Assembly (NCBI GenBank): GCA_043813805.1 | Contig: JBDRKR010000008.1 | Coordinates: forward strand, 1 to 25,055 | Direction of reading: 5' to 3' | From: 2-02-FULL-43-13 sp043813805 | GTDB lineage: Bacteria > Patescibacteriota > Minisyncoccia > Minisyncoccales > MHMH01 | DNA length: 25,055 nt | Shown here: in pieces, positions 13,998 to 21,022 of the stretch | Layout: every line of letters begins with the position of its first letter | How positions within the stretch are numbered: the first letter of the stretch is position 1 | Notes under the pieces: generated by a model | What the model was told of the DNA's origin: nothing | What the model saw: only the letters and a program-made list of their open reading frames with translations | Database searches by the model: none | Program-made: the position numbers and the translations under genes

Positions 13998-15096
13998 ACT
14001 CCGGTTTTAATTTTGGTTCGGTTGGGTATTCCAACACCCGGCCGATTTTTTTTGCCAGCGCTTCGGCATTTCCGGGAGCCACCAAAAATTCTTCATCAAG
14101 AATTTCGGGCAAAGCGCCCACGTTCGTCGCAACAATCGGAATTTGGGCGGCAATGGCTTCTAAGATTATCCACGGGAATCCCTCTTTCAGGGAAGGCAGG
14201 ACGAAAACATCAAAAGCTTTCAGGTATCGGTAAGCGTCGGGGATCCGGCCGGCTAAAATCACCTTATTTTCCAAGCCATATTTTTTAATAAGCATCTCTA
14301 ATTTTGGACGTTCTCGTCCATCGCCGATAATGATAAGGCTAAACCTCTCTCCTTTGAGGTTTAGCCTCGACGCGGCTTCGATGAGATGTTCCAGCCCTTT
14401 GGTTTTATAAAAATTAGCCACGCAGCCAATCCAAGACTTGTTGACTTCCGATTTCAACAGTCTGTTGAAATCGGAAGTCAACAAGTGTCGAGCTTCTTCT
14501 TTTGAGAAAAACTCGAGCGAATTAACGTCAATGCCGTTATAGATTTTAACAAGTTTTCCTTCAGGAACGATTTTATATTTAAGAGCCAATTTCCGGTCAA
14601 CTTCCGAGTTGACGATGATTAAATCTTTAAGGGGCGAGGTCAGTTTTTCCGCCGCTAAAATCAGCCAGTTTTTCCAGAAAGCCCGCGGGTCTCTGAATGC
14701 CCAGCCGCCGATTCTGTAAATAATCGATGTCGGACGTCGATTACATAAAAAGCCAGCCATAGAACCCAAAAGTCCTGCGGTGGTGGAGCAGAGGAACAAA
14801 ATATCTGGTTTTTCTTTTTTAAGAAGCGTGCGGATTTCCCAGACAGATTTTGTTATCTGCCACGGCCAAGGCGTTCTTTTCATCTGCTTCAATTGTATAG
14901 ATTTAACTCCTATTATTTCGAGTTTTTTAAAGAATTCACAGTCACCCTTGCCCGCCGTAGCCTTGGCGTAGGCGGGTTCGCCGGCAGCCACCATAACCTC
15001 ATAAACGTTTTTATCCAAAAGCCGCGCTATTTCGTAAATATAGCGCTGGGCTCCGCCCATTTCCGACTGGGTGACGAGAAAGAGGATTTTATTCAT
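13930..15096 (-). CDS. GT4-family glycosyltransferase carrying several palindromic insertions
   Basis: A 388-residue GT-B fold enzyme. The N-terminal domain begins with KILFLVTQSEMGGAQRYIYEIA (donor/acceptor loop GGAQ). The linker YNGID (186-190) is the usual start of the C-terminal domain. IIIGDGRERPKLE (255-267) and PSLKEGFPWIILEA (301-314) carry the family's E-x7-E pair, Glu305 and Glu313. These enzymes move a sugar from a nucleotide donor to a lipid-linked or polysaccharide acceptor at the inner membrane face. Four inverted repeats lie in the reading frame at residues 41-49, 118-126, 204-221 and 244-254, in places likely to be surface loops or the interdomain linker. The 3' end overlaps the convergent gene by 68 bases. 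No Shine-Dalgarno is present, and specificity is unknown. Confidence 0.9.
   Translation of the reverse strand: MNKILFLVTQSEMGGAQRYIYEIARLLDKNVYEVMVAAGEPAYAKATAGKGDCEFFKKLEIIGVKSIQLKQMKRTPWPWQITKSVWEIRTLLKKEKPDILFLCSTTAGLLGSMAGFLCNRRPTSIIYRIGGWAFRDPRAFWKNWLILAAEKLTSPLKDLIIVNSEVDRKLALKYKIVPEGKLVKIYNGIDVNSLEFFSKEEARHLLTSDFNRLLKSEVNKSWIGCVANFYKTKGLEHLIEAASRLNLKGERFSLIIIGDGRERPKLEMLIKKYGLENKVILAGRIPDAYRYLKAFDVFVLPSLKEGFPWIILEAIAAQIPIVATNVGALPEILDEEFLVAPGNAEALAKKIGRVLEYPTEPKLKPEFTSQKMLAETLEALQKQLPRTA
14336..14367. repeat. In-frame 12-bp inverted repeat in the glycosyltransferase gene
   Basis: AGGCTAAACCTC (14336-14347) and GAGGTTTAGCCT (14356-14367) are exact reverse complements with an 8-base centre. 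The core GAGGTTTAGCCTC is the same as in the hairpin after the lamin-tail gene (3493-3505). It codes for residues 244-254, the loop before the IIIGDG strand. Confidence 0.8.
14436..14486. repeat. Perfect 25+1+25 bp palindrome inside the glycosyltransferase gene
   Basis: Bases 14436-14460 and 14462-14486 are exact reverse complements around T14461. The left arm begins ACTTGTTGACTTCCGATT. The 51 bp equal 17 codons and code for residues 204-221 (HLLTSDFNRLLKSEVNKS), just after the interdomain linker. Confidence 0.9.
14721..14743. repeat. Imperfect 11+1+11 palindrome in the glycosyltransferase gene
   Basis: TAATCGATGTC (14721-14731) and GACGTCGATTA (14733-14743) pair with a single G-T mismatch around G14732. 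It codes for residues 118-126 (CNRRPTSII). Confidence 0.5.
14951..14976. repeat. Symmetric GC-rich element encoding PAYAKATAG
   Basis: CCCGCC (14951-14956) and GGCGGG (14971-14976) enclose GTA-GCC-TT-GGC-GTA, so the inner GCC/GGC also pair. On the coding strand it begins exactly at a codon and reads PAYAKATAG (residues 41-49). From memory, AYAKATAGK-like stretches turn up in unrelated CPR proteins; this was not searched. Confidence 0.65.
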
Positions 15097-15120
15097 ATTT
15101 TATTTCTACCACTTTAACTA

Positions 15121-15149
15121 AAAAGCCTCAACTTTTGATCGAGGCTTTT
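15121..15149 (-). terminator. Terminator downstream of the EamA gene
   Basis: AAAAGCCTC (15121-15129) and GAGGCTTTT (15141-15149) pair with an 11-base loop. Read on the minus strand it follows the EamA stop by about 9 bases and ends in TTTTT. Confidence 0.8.
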
Positions 15150-15157
15150 ATTTTGAG

Positions 15158-16015
15158 TTAAGAGAGAGAAATTAGGATTACTCCGATAACCATCAGAATA
15201 GAACCCAGGAGTTTTGGCTTGATATTGCGTTCTTTGAAGGCGATAAATCCTAAAATAACACAGAATAAAGCGCTCGTTCTTTTCAGGGAGATGATATAGG
15301 GGACGATATTCAAAGTGAGAGCGGTCATTTGGGCTAAAAGAGTAAGAGCCGCGAACAAGCCGGCTATCAAGAGAATCCCAAGTTTTGGTTTTATGGCAGT
15401 CAGCTTTTGTTCGGATTTGAACTGAATTAACAGAAACAGCATCAACGTCATTAGCGCCAGAACAACAATATTGCGGGTGAAGGGATCCGAATTTTGGACG
15501 GTAATCTTGTCGAGATTTGAGGAAATGGCATAGATGAAAGCTACTAATAAAACAAGCTGTCCGCCCCGGTTTTTCAGGAAGGCCCGGAAGGGGCCGGCTA
15601 TTCCTCCGCTTCTTTTCACCTCAAGCGCATAAGCTCCGGCAACGATTAAGATTATTCCGGCGATGCCCATCAATCCCGGGGATTCTTTCAGCATCAAATT
15701 GGAAGTTAAAATCAGAAATATCGGAGTGAAAGAAAGGAAAGGCATGGTCAGCGAAAGTTCTCCGATACGCAGCGCCTTCATCAGTAAAACTATGGCGATG
15801 ACATTTAACGTCGAAGTAGCCGCAGCCGCCCACCAAAAGTTGGGATTAAGGGGCGATAAATCCATCCAAAATAAAGCGACAAGAAAATAGGGTAAAGAAA
15901 AGGCGGCGTAGGCGAAAGCCACCAGATAATGATTGACACCTTCCAGGGCTTTCTTGCTGATCATGCTTTGGAGGGCAAAGAAAAGTCCGCTTAAAATTCC
16001 TAAAATAAACCACAT
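15158..16015 (-). CDS. EamA/DMT-family transporter
   Basis: A 285-residue integral membrane protein with about ten hydrophobic helices in two homologous halves (about 2-133 and 150-284), the EamA domain duplication. The first half ends with PFLSFTPIFLILTSNLMLKE, and the second has SALFCVILGFIAFKERN in the equivalent place. Such transporters move small metabolites, amino acids or sugar-related compounds across the inner membrane; the substrate cannot be read from the sequence. An AGGA on the minus strand 9 bases before the ATG may serve as a weak ribosome site. It lies 46 bases downstream of the oxidoreductase gene, with a terminator in between, and upstream of the glycosyltransferase. This suggests a separate or only partly linked unit. 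Confidence 0.88.
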   Translation of the reverse strand: MWFILGILSGLFFALQSMISKKALEGVNHYLVAFAYAAFSLPYFLVALFWMDLSPLNPNFWWAAAATSTLNVIAIVLLMKALRIGELSLTMPFLSFTPIFLILTSNLMLKESPGLMGIAGIILIVAGAYALEVKRSGGIAGPFRAFLKNRGGQLVLLVAFIYAISSNLDKITVQNSDPFTRNIVVLALMTLMLFLLIQFKSEQKLTAIKPKLGILLIAGLFAALTLLAQMTALTLNIVPYIISLKRTSALFCVILGFIAFKERNIKPKLLGSILMVIGVILISLS

Positions 16016-16048
16016 ATAGTTTTATCCTAATGGAAAATTGCCGAATTT

Positions 16049-16079
16049 AAAAGGCCGGGGTTTATGGCCCCAGCCTTTG
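16049..16079 (-). terminator. Terminator overlapping the end of the oxidoreductase gene
   Basis: On the minus strand AAAGGC-T-GGGG pairs with CCCC-G-GCCTTT (one G-U) around CCATAAA and is followed by TTTTAAATT. The stop codon (16062-16064) lies in the loop. Confidence 0.75.
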
Positions 16080-17099
16080 TATGACTTTATTTAAGAAAAT
16101 AACCAGTGAAAGAGCTTCAAGCGGCGGGGCGGGATTTTTCTCTTCGCCTCGGAAATAACGGACAGCCTTAGCAATGTGCTGGTTCATGGACTTATCTTCG
16201 ATTTTAAACTCATCTCTTAAAACTCCCTTACTGTAAACAAGAACTCTGCCTATAAACCTCGGCCAGCCGGGAATCGGCTCAAACTGGCCGATGATTTTGT
16301 AAGGATCTTCTTCAATAACTATTATGCGATATCTCACGGGACTGCCGAAAGGAATAGTGGCTGGGGCGTTGATTTCCGGCAAGGGATGAAGGATATTTCC
16401 ATCCATTGCAGAAAGAATTATCACTTCGCAGCCGTCTTCGGTAATGTAGGCAATGCGTCCTTTGCCCTGGCGCGGAAGTATTTCTCCTGAAGGTAATTTC
16501 ATATCATCCAACAAGACGCTTTGGATCACCGATGGCAATCTCTTAATACCGGTGGCAGTAACGGCCGTAAAGCTGTGAGGGACCTCCAGGGCAAAAACCC
16601 CAAGTTCTTTGTCAACAAATCGTCCATTGACGATATCCTGCATCCGGTTTTTAGATTGCTCCATTAAAATCTTGGGATGGAATATGCGATACTTTTCACA
16701 CATCTCCCGGATTGTTGCTACTACTTGCGAAGAAGCGTATGTTTCTTCCACACAGATTTTTGCATTTGGAAAATTTGCTAACAGTTTTCTCATCGCTTGA
16801 ATTTGGCTCGGCTGGCATATCGGTTTTTCAACCAATATTTTTTTAAATCCCATTTCCAGAATTTTTTTCATCATCGGATAATGGTTTTCATCCGGGGCGC
16901 AAATATCCCAAAGGTCAGCTTCTTCCATAAGCCTAAGAGGTAAAGAAGCGATGTCCGGAAAGGCGGAGAAACCCTCTTCTTTCGCACGTTTTAGTTTGGC
17001 AGGGTTTGTTTCGATAACCGCGATTACCATTGATTCTCTGGTAAAGCACTCCCGATGCATTTTTGCTACATTGCCGTTGCCAATCTGAATAATCTTCAT
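16062..17099 (-). CDS. Gfo/Idh/MocA-family oxidoreductase
   Basis: A 345-residue protein. The N-terminal Rossmann fold starts MKIIQIGNGNVAKMH (GxGxxA-type nucleotide loop, about 7-12). It continues with WDICAPDENHYPMMKKILEMGFKKILVEKPI, where Glu91-Lys92-Pro93 is the family's EKP signature. The C-terminal half (about 125-345) is the substrate domain; it is divergent, and the usual downstream catalytic motif is not obvious to me. Family members oxidise or reduce sugars and inositols with NAD(P), often in nucleotide-sugar pathways, which fits the glycan genes on either side. A clear Shine-Dalgarno (GGAGG, 17104-17108 on this strand) supports the start. Its promoter is divergent from that of the dehydrogenase cluster. 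Confidence 0.85.
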   Translation of the reverse strand: MKIIQIGNGNVAKMHRECFTRESMVIAVIETNPAKLKRAKEEGFSAFPDIASLPLRLMEEADLWDICAPDENHYPMMKKILEMGFKKILVEKPICQPSQIQAMRKLLANFPNAKICVEETYASSQVVATIREMCEKYRIFHPKILMEQSKNRMQDIVNGRFVDKELGVFALEVPHSFTAVTATGIKRLPSVIQSVLLDDMKLPSGEILPRQGKGRIAYITEDGCEVIILSAMDGNILHPLPEINAPATIPFGSPVRYRIIVIEEDPYKIIGQFEPIPGWPRFIGRVLVYSKGVLRDEFKIEDKSMNQHIAKAVRYFRGEEKNPAPPLEALSLVIFLNKVIQRLGP

Positions 17100-17145
17100 T
17101 TTTCCTCCAATCTTTCTGCCAAATTTTGGTAAGGTGCAATGTAAG

Positions 17146-17174
17146 ACTGTAGCAAATTTTTCTTGCTATGTCAA
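17146..17174 (-). promoter_or_regulatory. Promoter of the oxidoreductase gene
   Basis: On the minus strand -35 TTGACA (17174-17169) and -10 TACAGT (17151-17146) are 17 bp apart. The leader is about 40 bases and contains GGAGG. Confidence 0.7.
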
Positions 17175-17197
17175 GAAAGACATTCTACGCTTGCGGG

Positions 17198-17227
17198 TTG
17201 ACTTTTAGGGACAGATAAGCTTATAAT
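17198..17227 (+). promoter_or_regulatory. Promoter of the surface-glycan cluster
   Basis: -35 TTGACT (17198-17203) and -10 TATAAT (17222-17227) are 18 bp apart. The A/T-rich leader is about 35 bases with no Shine-Dalgarno. No terminator is evident between 17269 and 20961, so the first four genes are probably one operon. Confidence 0.75.
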
Positions 17228-17268
17228 GGGATATGGAGTTTTTTAATTAATTATTTGAATCACATTAT

Positions 17269-18105
17269 ATGTTTAAAAGATTCACCAAAATAGGCGTTGT
17301 CGGCGTTGGTATGGTGGGAGGGGCGATGCAGCGGTATTTTGAAAAAAAGCAAGATTTGGAGCTTTTTTTGTACGACAAGGGGAAGGGCTTAGGTTCTCCT
17401 GAAGAGATAAATAAAGCGGAGATTATTTTTATTTGCGTGCCTACGCCTTATTTGAAAGACGGCAAGGGGTTTGATTTGTCTTACGTTGAAGAAACCCTGG
17501 GCATGCTTCAGGGCGAAAAAGTGGTGGTCATCAAATCCACTGTTTTACCGGGTACCACCGAAATGCTTCAGCAAAAATATCCGCAACACAAGATTTTAAT
17601 GAATCCGGAGTTTTTAACCGAAGAAACCGCCGATCAGGATATGCTTTATCCCGACAGGCAGATTGTGGGGTTTACCGCACAAAGCCAGACCGTGGCCGGA
17701 GATGTCATGCAGTTATTGCCTTTAGCTTCTTTTGAGAGAATTTTGCCGTCGACCGAAGCTGAAACCGTGAAATATTTCGGCAATACGTGGTTTTCAGTCA
17801 AAGTCAGTTTTGCCAACCAAATGTACGATTTATGCCAAGCTTTAAGCATAGATTACGACCGGATGGTGGAAGCGGCCGCCGCTGATAAAAGAATCGGCCG
17901 GACACACCTTAATGTTTTTCACAAAGGCGCGAGAGGCTACGGTGGCAAGTGTCTGCCCAAAGACATCAAGGCTCTGATCCAATTGGCTGATTCCAAAGGC
18001 GTTGATTTAAAGATCCACAAAGACGCGGAAGTCATCAATAACGAACTGATGCGCATGCAGGGGATTGATGACCCGGAGAAAAAAGGCATGCGGCCAGGTT
18101 TTTAA
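17269..18105 (+). CDS. UDP-glucose/GDP-mannose dehydrogenase-like protein lacking the C-terminal domain
   Basis: A 278-residue protein. The NAD-binding loop GVGMVG (12-17) is followed by the Rossmann domain with IIFICVPTPYLKDGKGFD and VVIKSTVLPGTT. MNPEFLTEETADQDMLYPDRQIVG and the central helical domain come next. The active-site motif GYGGKCLPKD has the catalytic Cys228. Full enzymes of this family have roughly 400 or more residues, with a third domain (UDPG_MGDP_dh_C) that completes the nucleotide-sugar pocket. This one stops shortly after the catalytic Cys motif with a clean stop, and the next gene starts 9 bases later. It could still be active as a compact form or need a partner. The family oxidises UDP-sugar C6 to the uronic acid using two NAD+. 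Confidence 0.85.
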   Translation: MFKRFTKIGVVGVGMVGGAMQRYFEKKQDLELFLYDKGKGLGSPEEINKAEIIFICVPTPYLKDGKGFDLSYVEETLGMLQGEKVVVIKSTVLPGTTEMLQQKYPQHKILMNPEFLTEETADQDMLYPDRQIVGFTAQSQTVAGDVMQLLPLASFERILPSTEAETVKYFGNTWFSVKVSFANQMYDLCQALSIDYDRMVEAAAADKRIGRTHLNVFHKGARGYGGKCLPKDIKALIQLADSKGVDLKIHKDAEVINNELMRMQGIDDPEKKGMRPGF

Positions 18106-18114
18106 TTTCTACAC

Positions 18115-19014
18115 ATGTCAAAAATCTTAGTCACTGGCGGAGCCGGTTTTATCGGTTCCAATCTCGTTGACGCTCTTATCCAGAAAGGGCACGAAGTTTT
18201 AATTATCGACAATTTGAGCACGGGCAAAAAAGAAAACATCAATCCCCGTGCCAAGTTTTTTGAAGTTGATTTAAGAAACTATAATGAAATCCGCCCTATT
18301 TTCGAAGGCGTTGATTTTGTTTTTCACGAGGCCGCTTTGCCCCGCATTCCTTTGTCGATTGAAAAACCGCAGGAAAGCAACGATATCAATGTCACGGGCA
18401 CTTTGAATGTTTTAGTGGCTTCTAAAGAAGCCGGCGTGAAGAGGGTGATTTACGCCGCTTCTTCATCGGCCCTAGGAGCTAAAGCGACATTGCCTATGAA
18501 AGAAGATGCTCCCTGCGATCCGTTAAATCCCTATTCTTTGCAAAAATATGTCGGCGAGCTTTATTGCAAGATTTTTTTCGGCATTTACGGATTGCCGACG
18601 GTCGCTTTAAGATATTTCAATGTTTACGGACCTCGTCAGCCGAGAGAGGGAAGTTATGTGCCGGTTATCGGCGTTTTTCTGACACAGAAAAAGAAAGGAG
18701 AGAAATTGACGATTACCGGCGACGGTAAACAGACCAGAGACTTTACCCACGTCGCTGACGTAGTTCGCGCCAATATTTTAGCCGTGGAATCTGATAAAGT
18801 TGGCCATGGAGAGGTAATTAATATCGGAGCGGGCAAAAATCACAGCGTTAATGAAATTGCCGAGATGGTCGGCGGTGAAGTTTCCCATATTCCCGCGCGG
18901 CCCGGCGAAATGCAAAATACCTTAGCCGACATTATCAAAGCTAAGGAATTGATTGGCTGGCAGTCGGAAATTACGCTTGAAGAAGGCATAAAGAAACTTT
19001 TAGAAAATGAGTAA
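18115..19014 (+). CDS. NAD-dependent epimerase/dehydratase (extended SDR), UDP-sugar 4-epimerase-like
   Basis: A 299-residue extended SDR. The nucleotide-binding TGGAGFIG is at 7-14, IDNLSTGKKENI follows strand 2, AASSSALG holds the catalytic Ser region, and the YxxxK pair is Tyr140 and Lys144 (NPYSLQKY). LRYFNVYGPRQ and GDGKQTRDFTHVADV are typical of UDP-glucose or UDP-GlcNAc 4-epimerases. The segment LPRIPLSIEKPQESNDINVTGTLNVL resembles WbpP-type enzymes, but the exact substrate cannot be set by eye. It starts 9 bases after the dehydrogenase stop and overlaps the next SDR by 8 bases (19007-19014), so the three are translated together. Confidence 0.85.
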   Translation: MSKILVTGGAGFIGSNLVDALIQKGHEVLIIDNLSTGKKENINPRAKFFEVDLRNYNEIRPIFEGVDFVFHEAALPRIPLSIEKPQESNDINVTGTLNVLVASKEAGVKRVIYAASSSALGAKATLPMKEDAPCDPLNPYSLQKYVGELYCKIFFGIYGLPTVALRYFNVYGPRQPREGSYVPVIGVFLTQKKKGEKLTITGDGKQTRDFTHVADVVRANILAVESDKVGHGEVINIGAGKNHSVNEIAEMVGGEVSHIPARPGEMQNTLADIIKAKELIGWQSEITLEEGIKKLLENE

Positions 19015-19972
19015 GATATTAATTACCGGCGGCGCCGGTTTCATCGGTTCTCATTTGGCGGAAAAACTTCTGCAAAAAGGCGAAGAGGTTTTTGTGATTG
19101 ACGATTTGTCTACCGGCAGTCTGGGAAATATCAAATATTTAGAAGATAACCCGAAATTTCATTTTATCAAGGGTTCGATTTTAGACAGAGACTTGGTGGC
19201 CGAGCATGCGGCTAAAGTTGACGAAATTTACCATTTGGCGGCGGCAGTGGGAGTAAAAACTATTATTGAAAAACCCCTTAAATCTTTTTTGGTCAATGTT
19301 GACGGCACGAAGAACGTTTTGGAGGCGGCCGATATCCGCAAAACGCCGGTTTTAATTACTTCATCTTCCGAGGTTTACGGCAAGAATGAAAATCTTCCCT
19401 TTAAAGAAGAAGACGACAGGGTTTACGGATCGGCCTATCACGATCGCTGGGGATACGGCCTGTCAAAAGGCAGTGATGAGTTTTTAGGACTCGCCTATTT
19501 TCGGGAAAATGGTTTGCCTGTGGTTATTGTGCGCCTCTTTAATGTCGTAGGCCCCAGACAATCCGGCTCATACGGCATGGTGGTGCCGCGTTTCATTAAA
19601 CAAGCCTTAAACAACGAGCCTCTTGAGATTTACGGCGACGGGAATCAGACCAGATGCTTTGGTTATGTGGGCAGCGTGGCCGATGCTTTGATTGAGCTTA
19701 TAGGAAATAAAGAAAAATCGTACGGCCAGATTTTCAATGTGGGATCGGATGAAAAAATCAGCATCAATGCTTTGGCGCAAAAAATCATCGAATCGGCAAA
19801 AAGCAAATCAGAAATCAAATTTATCCCCTATGCCCGGGTCTACGGCGAAAACTTCGAAGATATGCGCGACCGCCAGCCCGATCTTTCCAAGATTAAAGAA
19901 GCCATCAATTATCAGCCGCTAGCTCTAGCGGAAAGCCTGCAAAAAACCATCGAGTATTTTCGATCTCATTAA
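19007..19972 (+). CDS. Extended SDR, UDP-glucuronate decarboxylase / UDP-sugar epimerase-like
   Basis: A 321-residue protein. TGGAGFIG is at 7-14; IDDLSTGSLGNIKYL, IYHLAAAVGVKTIIEKPL and ITSSSEVYG follow. The catalytic YGLSK has Tyr150 and Lys154, followed by RLFNVVGPRQSGSYGMVVPRFI and GDGNQTRCFGYVGSV. The STGSLGNIK, SSSEVYG and NVVGPRQ lines are shared with UDP-glucuronate decarboxylases (UDP-xylose synthases) as well as with dTDP-glucose dehydratase relatives. Sitting directly after a UDP-glucose dehydrogenase-like gene, decarboxylation of UDP-glucuronate to UDP-xylose is a reasonable but unproven guess. It overlaps the previous gene by 8 bases and the next by one (TAATG). Confidence 0.85.
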   Translation: MSKILITGGAGFIGSHLAEKLLQKGEEVFVIDDLSTGSLGNIKYLEDNPKFHFIKGSILDRDLVAEHAAKVDEIYHLAAAVGVKTIIEKPLKSFLVNVDGTKNVLEAADIRKTPVLITSSSEVYGKNENLPFKEEDDRVYGSAYHDRWGYGLSKGSDEFLGLAYFRENGLPVVIVRLFNVVGPRQSGSYGMVVPRFIKQALNNEPLEIYGDGNQTRCFGYVGSVADALIELIGNKEKSYGQIFNVGSDEKISINALAQKIIESAKSKSEIKFIPYARVYGENFEDMRDRQPDLSKIKEAINYQPLALAESLQKTIEYFRSH

Positions 19973-20961
19973 TGGTCAGTAATTTTCAAAAAATCGAAGA
20001 TAAAAAAGAATGGCAAAATTTACTGGGCAAAGTCTTGTTCAAGACTTTTTTTCATTCTCGGGAGTGGGAAGAGTTTTTGGAAAAAGAATTCAAGTGGCTG
20101 AAATTCGAACGCTATAACTGGCAAGACAAAGCGCTTTTAAGTTTGGCGAGAGCCAGGATTTCGGGCAAAGAAAAATTGATTTCCCATCCGTTTTGCGAAT
20201 ACGGCGGCCCCCTGCCGCTTATTCAAGACATTGACGGCCGGGCTTTTCAAAAAGATTTATTTGAACAATTCGAAGAGCCGCTTAAGATCAGTTTTCACCC
20301 CTATCTTCTGAATTATTTTAAGGGTTTTGACGTAAAAGACAGTCTGCGGGAAACGTATTTGCTCCAAAATCTCAGCAAGTTAAATGTAGAAACCGTTGGC
20401 GACAGAAATCGCCATCGCCAGAAAAATAAGGCGCAAGACAGCGGTTTGACGGTTGAAAAATGTAAAACCGAAAACGATCTGAAGATTCTCTATGATTTTT
20501 ACGTAAAATCTTTAAAAAAGCACAAAGCTCTGGTTTATCCTTTTTCCTTTTTCAAATTCTTTTTTAAAAATTCTCAAGCTGAAATTTTGCTGGTGAAAAA
20601 GGGGGAAAGGGCGGTCGGGGGCAACATCTTTCTTGCCTATAGCAAGAGCGTCCACTCGTTTTTGTGCGGCTTTGATGAAAGGTATCGGAAGCTGGGAGCC
20701 CATACGCTGGTTTTATGGTCGGAGTTGAAATGGAAACAGCAAGAGGGTTTTGAAACGTTTGATTTTGGAGCTGTCAGAAAAGGTTCGTCCATCGGCGATT
20801 TTAAAAATCGCTGGGGAGCCGGAGTTTTTCCTGTTTTTGAATTGAAAAATTATACCGGCGAATCCAAGCTGAAAAACAGCTTTTTGAGGGATGTTTGGAG
20901 CTATTTGCCGTCGTTTGCGATTAAGAAAATCAGCCCCCGTTTATTAAAATATAAATTGTAA
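19972..20961 (+). CDS. FemAB/GNAT-like transferase
   Basis: A 329-residue soluble protein. FFHSREWEEFLEKEFKW at the start and the second-half block (ILLVKKGERAVGGNIFLAYSKSVHSFLCGFDERYRKLGAHTLVLWSELKWKQQEGFETFDFGAV) match the FemAB-type GNAT fold: acetyl or aminoacyl transfer with the helix after AVGG, and the final YxxFDFG strand. GDFKNRWGAGVFPVFEL is the usual closing motif. In glycan clusters such proteins are thought to acylate or aminoacylate amino sugars or peptidoglycan; the substrate here is unknown. The start ATG overlaps the upstream stop by one base. A large palindrome follows the stop. Confidence 0.78.
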   Translation: MVSNFQKIEDKKEWQNLLGKVLFKTFFHSREWEEFLEKEFKWLKFERYNWQDKALLSLARARISGKEKLISHPFCEYGGPLPLIQDIDGRAFQKDLFEQFEEPLKISFHPYLLNYFKGFDVKDSLRETYLLQNLSKLNVETVGDRNRHRQKNKAQDSGLTVEKCKTENDLKILYDFYVKSLKKHKALVYPFSFFKFFFKNSQAEILLVKKGERAVGGNIFLAYSKSVHSFLCGFDERYRKLGAHTLVLWSELKWKQQEGFETFDFGAVRKGSSIGDFKNRWGAGVFPVFELKNYTGESKLKNSFLRDVWSYLPSFAIKKISPRLLKYKL

Positions 20962-20968
20962 AATTCGT

Positions 20969-21010
20969 GATTTACGAAATCCACTCAAATTTGAGAGGAT
21001 TTCGTAAATC
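20969..21010. repeat. 42-bp nested intergenic palindrome
   Basis: GATTTACGAAATCC (20969-20982) and GGATTTCGTAAATC (20997-21010) are exact reverse complements. Between them, flanked by an A on each side, is the perfect palindrome CTCAAATTTGAG (20984-20995). No T run follows, so a classical terminator is doubtful. It lies between the FemAB-like and DegT genes. Confidence 0.85.
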
Positions 21011-21022
21011 CATAAATCAATT

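Noticed and set aside
19022..19040. ACCGGCG-G-CGCCGGT palindrome at the start of the second SDR
   Set aside because: It arises from the codons of the conserved TGGAGF nucleotide-binding motif.
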